This document shows positions 1-8,444 of a DNA stretch of 64,000 bases, piece after piece; position 1 is the stretch's first letter; each line of letters starts with the position of its first letter. Source of the DNA: Actinokineospora alba (GTDB lineage Bacteria > Actinomycetota > Actinomycetes > Mycobacteriales > Pseudonocardiaceae). The notes beneath the pieces were generated by a model. The model ran no database searches, was not told the DNA's origin, and saw only the letters and a list, made by a program, of their open reading frames with translations. The position numbers and the translations under genes are program-made. Location of the stretch: NCBI RefSeq assembly GCF_004362515.1, contig NZ_SNXU01000001.1, positions 496,001 through 560,000 of the forward strand, given 5' to 3'.

Positions 1-123
1 GTGCTCGTGTTCGGCCCCGGGAACACCACGGAGATCAGCGACCCGGTATTCGAGCAGAACCGCCTGGACATCATCGACCAGACCCGCGCACTCGTGACCG
101 CGGCGGCGGCGACACTCAGCTGA
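1..123 (+). CDS. C-terminal end of an unidentified protein (partial)
   Basis: Frame 1 is open from the first base to a TGA at 121-123 and encodes 40 residues. The tail is rich in Ala and Thr and has no motif I recognise. The gene begins outside the window, so neither its length nor its family can be judged. It is transcribed in the same direction as the lipoprotein gene 77 bases downstream. The high GC3 and the clean stop support a real gene end, but this is not certain. Confidence 0.45.
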   Translation: MLVFGPGNTTEISDPVFEQNRLDIIDQTRALVTAAAATLS

Positions 124-200
124 GGGCGGTACCGCCGGGAGCACGGTCCGCCTGCTCATGATCGCTTGATTCACCGGCGGAAAACGGAATACTGCCGGAC

Positions 201-1316
201 ATGGGCGGACGCGCGGCACGACTCGTGGTGATCTCGGCTCTGCTCCTGGGGGGATGCTCGTCCCCCGCGCAGGCGAAGACAGTCGTGTTCACGAAGGTCG
301 ACCTGCCCGCCGCGCCGGTGGCGCTCGCCGTGGACGGCGACGCCCTGGTGATCGGCGTGCGGCGGGACGGGCAGGCGACCAAGCCCGGCCTGCTGCGCCG
401 CGCCGGCGACGGCACGCTCACCGAGATCCCCGTGCGCGGAGCCAGCCCCTACGGCCTGCTCGCGACGTGGAAGTCGATCGACGTCGACGGCGGGCGGATC
501 GTGGCGGTCGGCGGCGAGCGCGGCGGCGCGCACGGCAACGTGCGGTGGAGCGTGTGGGACGGGTCCGCGTCCGGGGTGATCGAGAAGCCGCAGGGTTTCA
601 GCACTTTCGGCGGCTACGGCGCGGGCGACCTGACCGCGGCGGTGATCACGCCGGGCGGGCCCGCGCTGGTCGGCTCGTGGAACAGCGAGCAGGTCGGGCT
701 CGACGTCGCGACGTGGACGGCCGAGGGTGACACGTGGACGCGCCGGAGTTCGGCCGGGACGGCCCTGGAGAGCACCCAGGCCGCGCTGGGCTTCCCCATG
801 GCGGCATCCGCGCTCGACCAGGGTGTGCTGGTCGCGGGCTGGCAGCTCGCCGACGACCGGTTGACGCCGGTGGTGTGGCGCTCGGCCTCGGGCGTCGACG
901 GGTGGACGAAGACCGCGCTGCCCGACACCGGAGCCGCGGCGAGCGCGATCTCCTTGGCGTGTAAGGCAAGCACGTGCGCGGTGGCGGGCCAGGTCGACGG
1001 GAAGCTCGCGGTCTGGCGACTGGTCGACGGGAAATGGACGCGACTGCCGGGCGCTCCTCCGATCGCGGTCGGCGACAAGGACCCGCTGGCCGCGCCGGTG
1101 GAGATCGGACTGCGCGTGGTCCAGGTGGTGTCCGACGGCGGACAGGTCAAGATCGCCCGAGCGGACAGCGGCGACTGGACCGTGCTGAGCGCGGCGGGCC
1201 CGACCGGCATGGTGACGGCCGCGGCGACCATCGGCGGCACCCTGTTCGTGCTGGCGGGCCCGGACGCCGAGCACCAGAGCCTGTGGCGGGTCGACGGCGG
1301 CGAGATCATCCGCTAG
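201..1316 (+). CDS. Putative secreted lipoprotein, beta-propeller-like
   Basis: The 371-residue product starts with basic residues (RAAR), a hydrophobic stretch and a lipobox-like LLGGC with Cys19. It is therefore expected to be exported, lipidated and anchored outside the membrane. The rest is a run of short beta-rich segments with recurring W-containing strands (VWD, TWTA, VVWRS, VWRLVDGKWT). This is typical of a beta-propeller with weakly conserved blades. I see no catalytic motif, so a binding or sensing role is only a guess. The ATG at 201 is chosen because it places the signal sequence directly at the N terminus. The upstream ribosome-binding site is weak. Confidence 0.7.
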   Translation: MGGRAARLVVISALLLGGCSSPAQAKTVVFTKVDLPAAPVALAVDGDALVIGVRRDGQATKPGLLRRAGDGTLTEIPVRGASPYGLLATWKSIDVDGGRIVAVGGERGGAHGNVRWSVWDGSASGVIEKPQGFSTFGGYGAGDLTAAVITPGGPALVGSWNSEQVGLDVATWTAEGDTWTRRSSAGTALESTQAALGFPMAASALDQGVLVAGWQLADDRLTPVVWRSASGVDGWTKTALPDTGAAASAISLACKASTCAVAGQVDGKLAVWRLVDGKWTRLPGAPPIAVGDKDPLAAPVEIGLRVVQVVSDGGQVKIARADSGDWTVLSAAGPTGMVTAAATIGGTLFVLAGPDAEHQSLWRVDGGEIIR

Positions 1317-1501
1317 TCATCCGATTCCCGACAAATTCATTCCGACATTCGTCCTACGCTATTCGGCCTATCAGCTCGCACTATAGCCAATTGATATGGC
1401 CGAAACGTCGGCCTGTATTCAATTCGTGATAACCGACTCATGCGTTCTCGCCTACGTTGCGGCTTCTACCTATCTCCACCGAAGTCACCACAGGAGGACG
1501 C
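1317..1501 (+). promoter_or_regulatory. Promoter-bearing leader of the M6 protease gene
   Basis: This 185-base gap is clearly more AT-rich than the flanking genes between about 1320 and 1440, with runs such as CAAATTCATTCC and CAATTGATATGG. A good AGGAGG ribosome-binding site lies at 1492-1497, only four bases before the GTG at 1502. I infer a promoter here but cannot fix the -35 and -10 boxes. Confidence 0.4.
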
Positions 1502-3877
1502 GTGCGTCGCAGAATGGTCGTCGCGATCGCGGCGGTCGCGGGTATCAGCTTCTTACCGGGGATGTCGGCGAACGCGGCTCCCGCGCCCGCCGCCGCACCG
1601 CAGGGAGGCGTCGAGAACGCACCCGACGAGCTGGTCTCGCCCGCCGAGAACAAGCGCAGGCAAATGCGCCAGGACGGACTCTCCAAGGTCCTCAAGGGCG
1701 AAGCCAAGGCGGAGAAGCGCGGCGCCAGCACCGTCGTGAAGCTCAGCGACGGCTCGGGGGCGCGGACCGCCAACGCCACGCCCGCCCAGTATGTCGAGCT
1801 GGCCCGCGAGAAGACCGACAAGATCTTCGTCGTGCTCGCCGAATTCGGCGACGAGCGGCACCCCGATTTCCCGGACAAGGACACCGACCCGGCCACCCCG
1901 GGTCCCACGCGGTTCGACGGTCCCCGGCACAACCAGATCGCGCAGCCCAACCGGGCCGTGGACAACAAGACGATCTGGCAGCCGGACTACGGCCGCGAGC
2001 ACTACCAGGACCTGTACTTCTCCGACGCCCCCGGCGTCGAATCGGTGAAGACGTTCTACGAGCGGCAGTCCTCGGGCCGCTACTCGGTCGAGGGCACCGT
2101 CACCGACTGGGTCAAGGTCAAGTACAACGAGGCCCGCTACGGCCGGTCCAACGGATACCCGTGCCCGGGCCGGATCTGCGGCAACAGCTGGAACCTGGTC
2201 TCCGACGCGGTGACCCAGTGGGTCGCCGACCGCCAGGCCGCGGGCGCGACCACCGAGCAGATCCGCACGGAGCTCGCCGAGTTCGACACGTGGGACCGCT
2301 ACGACCACGACCACGACGGCGACTTCAACGAGCGCGACGGCTACATCGACCACTTCCAGATCGTGCACGCGGGCGGCGACCAGTCCGACGCGGACCCCGC
2401 ACAGGGCGAGGACGCGCTCTGGGCGCACCGCTGGTACGCCTTCTTCAGCACCACCAACGGTCCCGCGGGCAACCCGATGGGCGGCACGCAGATCGGTGAC
2501 ACCGGCCTGTGGGTCGGCGACTACACGATGCAGCCGGAGAACGGCGGCCTCGGCGTGTTCGCGCACGAGTACGGCCACGACCTCGGTCTGCCGGACCACT
2601 ACGACACGGTCGGACCCGGTGGCGGCAAGGAGAACGGCGTCAACTGGTGGTCGCTGATGGGGCAGAGCCGCGTTTCCGCGGGCAACGAGCCCATCGGCCT
2701 GCGCGCCAACGACCTCTCGGCCTGGGACAAGCTGCAGCTGGGCTGGCTGGACTACGAGACCGTCGTGGCGGGCCAGGACACCAAGCTCAAGCTCGGCCCG
2801 CACGCGTACAACACCGCTGACGCGCAGGGTCTGGTCGTCGTGCTGCCGGACAAGGAGAAGACCACCCTGCTGGGCACCCCGGTCGAGGGCACCAACATGT
2901 GGTGGAGCGAGCGCGGCGACAACCTGTCGAACACGCTGACCCGCACGGTCGACCTGACCGGCAAGTCGGCCGCCGAGCTCAAGCTCAAGGCGCTCTACGA
3001 CATCGAGGACTGCGACTGCGACTTCCTCTACGTCGAGGGATCGGTCGACGGCGGCGCCACCTGGACGGCACTTGACGGTGTGGCCGACGGCAAGCCGTTC
3101 ACCCGCAGCGCGGTCGGCCAGCCGGCCATCACCAACGTCACCGGCGGCCGCTGGGTCGACGTGTCGGTGCCGCTGGACTCCCTGGCGGGCAAGAACGCCC
3201 AGCTGCGGTTCCGCTACCAGACCGACGGCGGCCTGATCATGGACGGCTTCCGCGCCGACCAGATCTCCATCACCGCCGACGGCGCGCCGATCTTCACCGA
3301 CGGCGCGGAAGCGGGCGACAACGGCTGGACCGCCAAGGGTTTCCGGGTCACCACCGGCAAGGAGTCGAAGTTCTACGACAACTTCTACATCGCGAGCTAC
3401 CGGTCGTACACGTCGTATGACCGCTACCTGCAGGTCGGCCCGTACGACTACGGCCACACCGACAAACCCAACTGGGCGACCCGGTTCCCGTACCAGAACG
3501 GGCTGCTCGTGTCCTACTGGGACACTTCGCAGGTGGACAACAACACCAGCGCCCACCCCGGTGAGGGCCTGATGATGGTCGTCGACGCCAACCCGGACCC
3601 GATCTACAACCTGCAGGGCACCGCATGGCGCCCCCGGGTCGCCGGGTACGACGCGCCGTTCTCGCTGCAGAAGTCGGACTCGTTCACCCTGTACGCGCAG
3701 GGCAAGCCGAGCTACGTGCGCGGCAAGGCGGCCCAGCCGCTGTTCGACGACCGCAGGCCGTTCTGGTCGCCGCAGCAGCCGACCGCGGGCGTGAAGCTTC
3801 CCGCGGTGGGTGTGGGTATTCGGGTGCTTTCGCAGCAGGACAGCACGATGACTGTTCGGGTGTTCCCGACGAAGTAG
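1502..3877 (+). CDS. Immune inhibitor A-type secreted metalloprotease (peptidase M6)
   Basis: This is a 791-residue zinc endopeptidase of the immune inhibitor A family. Members are secreted as proenzymes and degrade host or environmental proteins. The N terminus has VRRRM followed by a hydrophobic core and an ANAAPA signal-peptidase site near residue 25. A propeptide of roughly 80 residues follows. The zinc motif HEYGHDLGLPDH begins at His355, with Glu356 as the general base. The Met-turn region reads WWSLMGQ. The C-terminal half carries beta-sandwich domains including a DCDCDFLYVEG segment. GTG 1502 is preferred over upstream in-frame codons because it follows AGGAGG and opens the signal peptide. 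The length fits the family. A hairpin just downstream looks like its terminator, so it is probably monocistronic. Confidence 0.93.
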   Translation: MRRRMVVAIAAVAGISFLPGMSANAAPAPAAAPQGGVENAPDELVSPAENKRRQMRQDGLSKVLKGEAKAEKRGASTVVKLSDGSGARTANATPAQYVELAREKTDKIFVVLAEFGDERHPDFPDKDTDPATPGPTRFDGPRHNQIAQPNRAVDNKTIWQPDYGREHYQDLYFSDAPGVESVKTFYERQSSGRYSVEGTVTDWVKVKYNEARYGRSNGYPCPGRICGNSWNLVSDAVTQWVADRQAAGATTEQIRTELAEFDTWDRYDHDHDGDFNERDGYIDHFQIVHAGGDQSDADPAQGEDALWAHRWYAFFSTTNGPAGNPMGGTQIGDTGLWVGDYTMQPENGGLGVFAHEYGHDLGLPDHYDTVGPGGGKENGVNWWSLMGQSRVSAGNEPIGLRANDLSAWDKLQLGWLDYETVVAGQDTKLKLGPHAYNTADAQGLVVVLPDKEKTTLLGTPVEGTNMWWSERGDNLSNTLTRTVDLTGKSAAELKLKALYDIEDCDCDFLYVEGSVDGGATWTALDGVADGKPFTRSAVGQPAITNVTGGRWVDVSVPLDSLAGKNAQLRFRYQTDGGLIMDGFRADQISITADGAPIFTDGAEAGDNGWTAKGFRVTTGKESKFYDNFYIASYRSYTSYDRYLQVGPYDYGHTDKPNWATRFPYQNGLLVSYWDTSQVDNNTSAHPGEGLMMVVDANPDPIYNLQGTAWRPRVAGYDAPFSLQKSDSFTLYAQGKPSYVRGKAAQPLFDDRRPFWSPQQPTAGVKLPAVGVGIRVLSQQDSTMTVRVFPTK

Positions 3878-3893
3878 GTTGCTTCGCTTGATT

Positions 3894-3922
3894 CCGGGGT
3901 CCGCCTTCGTGGCGGGCCCCGG
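3894..3922 (+). terminator. Rho-independent-like hairpin after the M6 protease gene
   Basis: CCGGGGTCCGCC at 3894-3905 pairs with GGCGGGCCCCGG at 3911-3922 (one mismatch) around a TTCGT loop, 16 bases after the stop. A short TCTCGTTT tract follows. Confidence 0.65.
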
Positions 3923-3952
3923 TCTCGTTTGGGGCCCGGTTGGACGCTTGGG

Positions 3953-3980
3953 TTATCCACAGCCCGCCCACCTGTCCACA
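3953..3980 (+). other. Two DnaA-box-like nonamers
   Basis: TTATCCACA at 3953-3961 matches the DnaA-box consensus. CTGTCCACA at 3972-3980 differs by one base from the actinobacterial TTGTCCACA form. No dnaA, dnaN or rpmH gene is nearby, so this is not oriC. It may be a DnaA-binding site or chance. Confidence 0.3.
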
Positions 3981-4047
3981 GATCGCTCAGCTCACCCCTT
4001 CGTCGAGCCATACCCCGATAAACTGGACAAGGGCAGCCCCCCAGGGC

Positions 4048-4207
4048 GGGTGGGGGTTTGCGCGGGTGGGGGTTTGCGCGGGTGGGGGTTTGCGCGGGTG
4101 GGGGTTTGCGCGGGTGGGGGTTTGCGCGGGTGGGGGTTTGCGCGGGTGGGGGTTTGCGCGGGTGGGGGTTTGCGCGGGTGGGGGTTTGCGCGGGTGGGGG
4201 TTTGCGC
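4048..4207. repeat. Ten perfect 16-bp tandem repeats, G-rich
   Basis: The unit GGGTGGGGGTTTGCGC is repeated ten times without a mismatch, from 4048 to 4207. The unit is not a multiple of three, so open frames through it in all phases are artefacts. Each unit holds a G3 and a G5 run, so the plus strand has many possible G-quadruplex registers. The array lies between the protease terminator and the end of the orphan antitoxin gene. The 3878-4332 gap holds no gene I can support. Confidence 0.95.
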
Positions 4208-4332
4208 GGGTGATTCGGCGGGATTCGTTGCTGGGGTGCGCTGCGCCCCTTGCGTTTCGGGCGAAGGTCCCGAACCTGCGGCGCCACCCGCCGCTTGGCT
4301 CGACGATCGGCCAGGGATGACTCGAAAGCCGA

Positions 4333-4587
4333 TCAACGGCGCTGTTCAGCGACCAGGTCACTCACGAGACCGTCTGCTCGCACCGGCGTCGGAGCCGAAC
4401 GCTTCGGACGCTTCGTGAGGCGGTCTTGTCGTTCGGCGACGAGTTGCTCCGGCACGGTCGGAGCCCGAGCAGGCACGATCCGGGCAATCACCTGACCGCG
4501 ATCGATCACCGTCACCGTGCCACCGCGCCGCACCAAAGCCAGGTATCGACTCAACCCGGATCTCAGCATGCTCACATCTACCCGCAT
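4333..4587 (-). CDS. Phd/YefM-like antitoxin, orphan
   Basis: The 84-residue product begins MRVDVSMLRSGLSRYL, continues with the RRGGTVTVIDRGQVIARI beta-hairpin and ends in a charged tail. This matches the Phd/YefM antitoxin plan: an N-terminal DNA-binding and dimerisation part and a C-terminal toxin-neutralising tail. The start at 4587 is preferred to an in-frame codon 12 residues upstream because a GGGAGG site precedes it. These genes normally sit just before a PIN or RelE-family toxin. Here the downstream side is the repeat array and no toxin is visible, so it may be a solitary remnant or act on a toxin encoded elsewhere. Family assignment is moderate because the protein is short. Confidence 0.65.
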   Translation of the reverse strand: MRVDVSMLRSGLSRYLALVRRGGTVTVIDRGQVIARIVPARAPTVPEQLVAERQDRLTKRPKRSAPTPVRADGLVSDLVAEQRR

Positions 4588-4619
4588 CCCAACCTCCCAG
4601 GACAACACACTTAGACAGA

Positions 4620-5816
4620 TCAATCAGGCAGCAAAGGCACCGAGATCCCCGGGTCCCGGCCCAACAGCACCGCCCGCGTCACCGCCACCGAGCCGAAGCG
4701 GTCGCGTAAGCCGTCGATCGTCACATCCAGTTCCGAGGTGTCCGATGCCTCGAAGGAGAACGCCAGCTGCACCGCGCTGTCCCGGCTCAGGTTGGCCAGG
4801 GTCAAGCCGACCAGGGTGATTCCCTGGTCGTGGATCATCGGCATCGCCGTGCGCAGCAGGGTTCTCGCCGCCGCCATGATCTGGGCGGTGTCGTCCGTCG
4901 CCTGGGCGAGGGTGTGTGAGCGGGTGGCTCGGGTGTAGTCGTCGAAACGCAGGCGCAGGGTGACCGTCCGGCAGACGCGTTTGCCGTCGCGGAGGCGTTT
5001 GCCCAGGCGGTCGGCGATGGACACCACGGTGGCGTCGAGGTCGGCGTGGGTCCTCGGTCTGCGGCCGAGGGCGCGCTGGGAGCCGATCGAGCGGCGGCGG
5101 ACGCCGACCCGGATGCGGCGGGGGTCGCGGTTGTGCGCCAAGGCATGCAGGTGTCTGCCGGAGGCGCGGCCGAGCATGGACATCAGCGCCGACTCCGACA
5201 AGTCGGCCACCTCGCCGACCGTGGTCAGGCCCAGTTCGTGCAGCTTGCGCGCGGTCACCTTGCCCACGCCCCACAGCCGCTCGACCGGCAGCGGGTGCAG
5301 GAACGCCAACTCACCCTCCGGTTCGACGACGAGCAGTCCGTCCGGCTTGGCCACCGCGCTCGCCACCTTGGCGAGGAACTTGGTGCGGGCGACGCCCACG
5401 GTGATCGGCAGGCCGACTCGGCGCAGGACCTCCGCGCGCAAGCGGGTGGCGATCTCGGTGGGAGTGCCCGCGATCCGCCAGAGCCCCGCGACATCGAGGA
5501 AGGCCTCATCGATGGAGATGCCCTCGACCAGCGGCGTGGTGTCCCGGAAGACCTCGAACACCGCCTTGCTCGCCTCCGAGTACGCCGACATCCGCGGCGG
5601 GACCACGATCGCCCGCGGACAGAGCCGCCGCGCTTCGGCACCGCCCATGGCGGTGCGGATACCGAAGGCCTTCGCCTCGTAGCTGGCCGCCAGCACCACC
5701 CCGCCCCCGACGATCACCGGCCTGCCGCGCAGCCACGGCTTGTCACGCTGCTCGACCGACGCGTAGAACGCGTCCAGGTCGGCATGCAGGATCGTCGCGC
5801 GGCTCGACACGAACAT
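4620..5816 (-). CDS. dinB: DNA polymerase IV (Y-family translesion polymerase)
   Basis: This 398-residue Y-family polymerase bypasses DNA lesions without proofreading. The palm motifs are visible: HADLDAFYASVEQ with metal-binding Asp13, the aromatic steric gate FY at 17-18, and SIDEAFLD with Asp103 and Glu104. The little-finger domain forms the last third. The extended open frame reaches 5867, but homology starts at MFVSSRATILHAD, so the ATG at 5816 is chosen. A perfect SOS-type palindrome lies directly over this start, which suggests LexA control and a leaderless or very short-leader transcript. The gene is divergent from a membrane protein 74 bases away. The exact subfamily (DinB1, DinB2 or DinB3-like) is not resolved. 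Confidence 0.92.
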   Translation of the reverse strand: MFVSSRATILHADLDAFYASVEQRDKPWLRGRPVIVGGGVVLAASYEAKAFGIRTAMGGAEARRLCPRAIVVPPRMSAYSEASKAVFEVFRDTTPLVEGISIDEAFLDVAGLWRIAGTPTEIATRLRAEVLRRVGLPITVGVARTKFLAKVASAVAKPDGLLVVEPEGELAFLHPLPVERLWGVGKVTARKLHELGLTTVGEVADLSESALMSMLGRASGRHLHALAHNRDPRRIRVGVRRRSIGSQRALGRRPRTHADLDATVVSIADRLGKRLRDGKRVCRTVTLRLRFDDYTRATRSHTLAQATDDTAQIMAAARTLLRTAMPMIHDQGITLVGLTLANLSRDSAVQLAFSFEASDTSELDVTIDGLRDRFGSVAVTRAVLLGRDPGISVPLLPD

Positions 5817-5823
5817 ATGTTCG
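5810..5823. promoter_or_regulatory. LexA/SOS box at the dinB start
   Basis: CGAACATATGTTCG is a perfect 14-base palindrome of the actinobacterial and Bacillus-type GAAC-N4-GTTC form. It overlaps the dinB ATG (5814-5816, minus strand). Repressor bound here would block initiation at or just upstream of the start. It could also affect the divergent gene at 5890. Confidence 0.8.
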
Positions 5824-5889
5824 CATGCCCGGCCGACAATCTCGAATAGATCACAGTCCACACACACCTATTGCCGATAGGTTGGGGCG

Positions 5890-6633
5890 GTGTCATTCCC
5901 CGAATCCTCATCCGGGCGCCGGGCGACGCCGACGTTCCCGCCCCGGCCCCTCGATGACTCACGCACCCCTTCGCTGATCCTGAGCGCACTGCCCGACGTG
6001 CTGCCGGAATCGCTGCGCCGGGAGGAGCCGACGCCCCCACCGCGCCGCACCGGTCCGAGTCGTCCCGCGATCATCAAGATCGTCGCCGCTGTCGTCCTCG
6101 TGGCCACCCTGGTCGGACTGGGTGTCTGGGCGCTGACCGACTCCGAGCCCGCGCCGCCCGCTCCCGTCGCCCAGCACGAGTTCACCTTCACCCGCGCAGC
6201 CGAGCCCGCGGCCGCCGTCCTCGACAGCGACTGCGCGGACCACGCCTACGGCCAGACCAAGCGCTTCCTGGCCACGACCGCCTGCCAGCAGCTGACCCGC
6301 GCCCTGTTCACCACGACGCTGAGCGACGGCCGCGTGGCCTACAGCTCCGTCGCCGTCGTGCGCATGCGGTCCGACGCCGACGCCACGGCCCTGTTCGAGC
6401 TGGTGCGCAAGGACAACACCGGCAGCATCGCCGACATCGTGCGTGATCGCGCCGCCACGGCCCCTGGGCTCGACCGGCTCAGCAAGGGCGGGTTCGCCGC
6501 CGACAAGCACGGGAACGACGTCGTGATCGTCGAGAGCGACACCGCCACGAAGGACTCGGATCCCGAGGCGCACCGCAACGAGCTGAAGCGGGTCAGCCGG
6601 GACGCGCTCCGGTTGGGCCGCGATCTGAAGTAG
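5890..6633 (+). CDS. Membrane-anchored hypothetical protein
   Basis: The 247-residue product starts with GTG. It has a cytoplasmic, Pro- and Arg-rich N-terminal region of about 58 residues, one transmembrane helix around residues 60-83 (IIKIVAAVVLVATLVGLGVW) and an extracytoplasmic domain of about 150 residues. Two cysteines in the outer domain (CADHAYGQTK and TACQQL contexts) could form a disulfide. The domain plan resembles small actinobacterial single-pass proteins of unknown function with an alpha/beta outer domain. I do not recognise a named family. It is divergent from dinB and convergent with the sigma factor gene, with one base between the stops. Confidence 0.7.
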   Translation: MSFPESSSGRRATPTFPPRPLDDSRTPSLILSALPDVLPESLRREEPTPPPRRTGPSRPAIIKIVAAVVLVATLVGLGVWALTDSEPAPPAPVAQHEFTFTRAAEPAAAVLDSDCADHAYGQTKRFLATTACQQLTRALFTTTLSDGRVAYSSVAVVRMRSDADATALFELVRKDNTGSIADIVRDRAATAPGLDRLSKGGFAADKHGNDVVIVESDTATKDSDPEAHRNELKRVSRDALRLGRDLK

Positions 6634-6634
6634 G

Positions 6635-7873
6635 TCAGCTGACTTCCGCCAGGCGCGCGGCGAGGAAGGCGCGTTCGGCGTCGTTGTCGGCCAGGGCGAT
6701 GGCGACCTGGTAGGCCTCCGCCGCTTCCCCGTTGCGCCCGAGCCTGCGCAGGAGGTCCGCCTTGGTGGCGGGGAGGTAGCGGTAGCCCGCCAGCCTGCCG
6801 TCGCTTTCCAGGGCTTCGATCTCGGACAGCCCCACGGCCGGGCCGAGCACCATGGTGAGGGCGATCGCGCGGTTGAGGGCGACCACCGGTGACGGCCACA
6901 CCTCCATCAGGGCGTCGTAGAGGGTGATGATCTGCGGCCAGTCCGTGTCCTCATACCGCTGGGCGGTCGCGTGCAGAGCGGCGATGGCCGCCTGCAGGGC
7001 GAAGCGGCCCGGGTGACCACCGCGCAGCGCGTCGAGGACCAGGCCGTGGCCTTCCTCGATGGCGTCCTGGTCCCAGGCGGTGCGGTCCTGTTCCTCCAGG
7101 AGCAACAGGCGGCCCTCGGCGTCGGTCCGGGTGGCCTTGCGAGCGTCGGTGACCAGCAACAACGCGAGCAGGCCCCACACCTCACGTTCGTCGGGCATCA
7201 AGTCGCGGAGCATCTTGGTGAGGTCCAAGGCGCGCTCGACCAAGTCGGCGCGGACCAGCTGGTCACCCGAGGGCGCGGTGTATCCGGTGGTGAAAAGCAG
7301 GTGGATGACGGTGAGGACGGCGTCCAGGCGGTCGGGGAGTTCCCCGGCCGCGGGAACCCGGTATGCGATGCGGGCGGCGGAGATCTTCTTCTTGGCCCGG
7401 GTAATCCGCGCGGCCATCGTGGCCTCGGAGACCAGGAACGCCTGGGCGATGTCGGCCGTGCTGACCCCGCACACCAGGCGCAGGGTCAGCGCGACCTGGG
7501 CCTCACCCGCCAGCGCCGGGTGACAGCAGGTGAAGATCAGCCGGAGCCGGTCGTCGGGGATGGCGTCCCCGGTCGACTCAGCGGAAAGGTTCACGTCGGC
7601 CTCGTCCGGTTCCACGAGCAGGGGAAGCTTCGAGCGGAACACGTTCTGCCTGCGCAGCGCGTCGAGGGCGGTGCGCTTGGCGACGGTCGTCAGCCAGGCG
7701 CCGGGGTTTTCGGGCACGCCGTCACGCGCCCAGACCCGCAGCGCGGTGGCGTACGCCTCCTGCACGCATTCCTCGGCCAGGTCCATGTCCCGGGCGACAC
7801 GCGCCGTCGCGGCGAGCACGAAGGCCCACTCACGACGATGCGCGTCCGCCACCGCGCGCTCGATCTGGGTCAT
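6635..7873 (-). CDS. ECF42-type RNA polymerase sigma factor with C-terminal extension
   Basis: The 412-residue product has an ECF sigma-2 region at the N terminus (MDLAEECVQEAYATAL, then WLTTVAKRTALDALRR). A sigma-4 helix-turn-helix follows around residues 125-160 (GVSTADIAQAFLVSEATMAARITRAK). The roughly 200-residue C-terminal extension is helical and TPR/SNOaL-unlike, as in the DUF6596 region of group ECF42. Members lack an anti-sigma factor and are encoded next to YCII/DGPF-domain proteins. Exactly that arrangement is present: the YCII gene lies 42 bases upstream on the same strand. Regulation probably depends on the extension and the partner. The start codon sits at the first Met of the sigma-2 domain. 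Confidence 0.92.
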   Translation of the reverse strand: MTQIERAVADAHRREWAFVLAATARVARDMDLAEECVQEAYATALRVWARDGVPENPGAWLTTVAKRTALDALRRQNVFRSKLPLLVEPDEADVNLSAESTGDAIPDDRLRLIFTCCHPALAGEAQVALTLRLVCGVSTADIAQAFLVSEATMAARITRAKKKISAARIAYRVPAAGELPDRLDAVLTVIHLLFTTGYTAPSGDQLVRADLVERALDLTKMLRDLMPDEREVWGLLALLLVTDARKATRTDAEGRLLLLEEQDRTAWDQDAIEEGHGLVLDALRGGHPGRFALQAAIAALHATAQRYEDTDWPQIITLYDALMEVWPSPVVALNRAIALTMVLGPAVGLSEIEALESDGRLAGYRYLPATKADLLRRLGRNGEAAEAYQVAIALADNDAERAFLAARLAEVS

Positions 7874-7915
7874 GCGGCGGAGGCTACCGGCTTGATCACG
7901 CCCCGTGGGGAACGA

Positions 7916-8257
7916 TCATTCCGCGGGCGGCTCGAAGATCGGCCGCACCTCGACGCCGCCACCCGGTGCGGTCGGGACCAGCTTGGCGATCTCCAGGGCC
8001 TCGTCCAAGTCGTTGGCCTCCAACAGGAAGAAGCCCGCCAGCACCTCCTTGGCCTCGATGAACGGCCCGTCGGTGATCGCGCCGCCGCGAACCGCCGTGG
8101 CCGTGGTGCTCGCCTGCAATGCCTGCGAGTTGAGGATCCGAGTCCCGCGCTTCTCGATCTCCTTGCTGAAGACGTCGATCGCCGCCAACTCGGCCTCGGT
8201 GATCTCCATCGGGTCGGCGGGCGCGGGCGAGTAGAGCAGGATCGCGTACTGAGCCAT
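7916..8257 (-). CDS. YCII/DGPF-domain protein, partner of the ECF42 sigma factor
   Basis: The 113-residue product begins MAQYAILLYSPAP and carries the DGPFIEAKEVLAGFFLLE core that names the DGPF subgroup of YCII-related proteins. These fold as ferredoxin-like dimers and are routinely co-encoded with ECF42 sigma factors. Their biochemical role is unsettled. The start at 8257 follows a GGAAGGGGAG site. An extended in-frame start 11 codons upstream lacks one. The short gap to the sigma gene suggests a two-gene operon. Confidence 0.88.
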   Translation of the reverse strand: MAQYAILLYSPAPADPMEITEAELAAIDVFSKEIEKRGTRILNSQALQASTTATAVRGGAITDGPFIEAKEVLAGFFLLEANDLDEALEIAKLVPTAPGGGVEVRPIFEPPAE

Positions 8258-8444
8258 GGCGGGCTCCCCTTCCAGTTCTCTTGTTCTCATACGGACGACG
8301 AACGGGCGAGGCGAGAATCGACAACTTCCCCACCAAGATTCTTACCCGAACCACCTGCCGCTCCCGGTCGGAGACCACCGCGAAGCGTCCCCGCAACCGT
8401 TACGCCAGGCTGGGAACGACCCCGCCTCAAGCGACAATGGTGCC

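Noticed and set aside
3953..4207. Chromosomal origin
   Set aside because: Only two DnaA-like boxes, no AT-rich unwinding element, and no dnaA, dnaN or gyrase genes.
3879..4420. Repetitive proteins (VGVCAGGGLRGWGF and Pro-rich types) over the 16-bp array
   Set aside because: The unit length is not a multiple of three, so all frames are open; no ribosome-binding site or family supports them.
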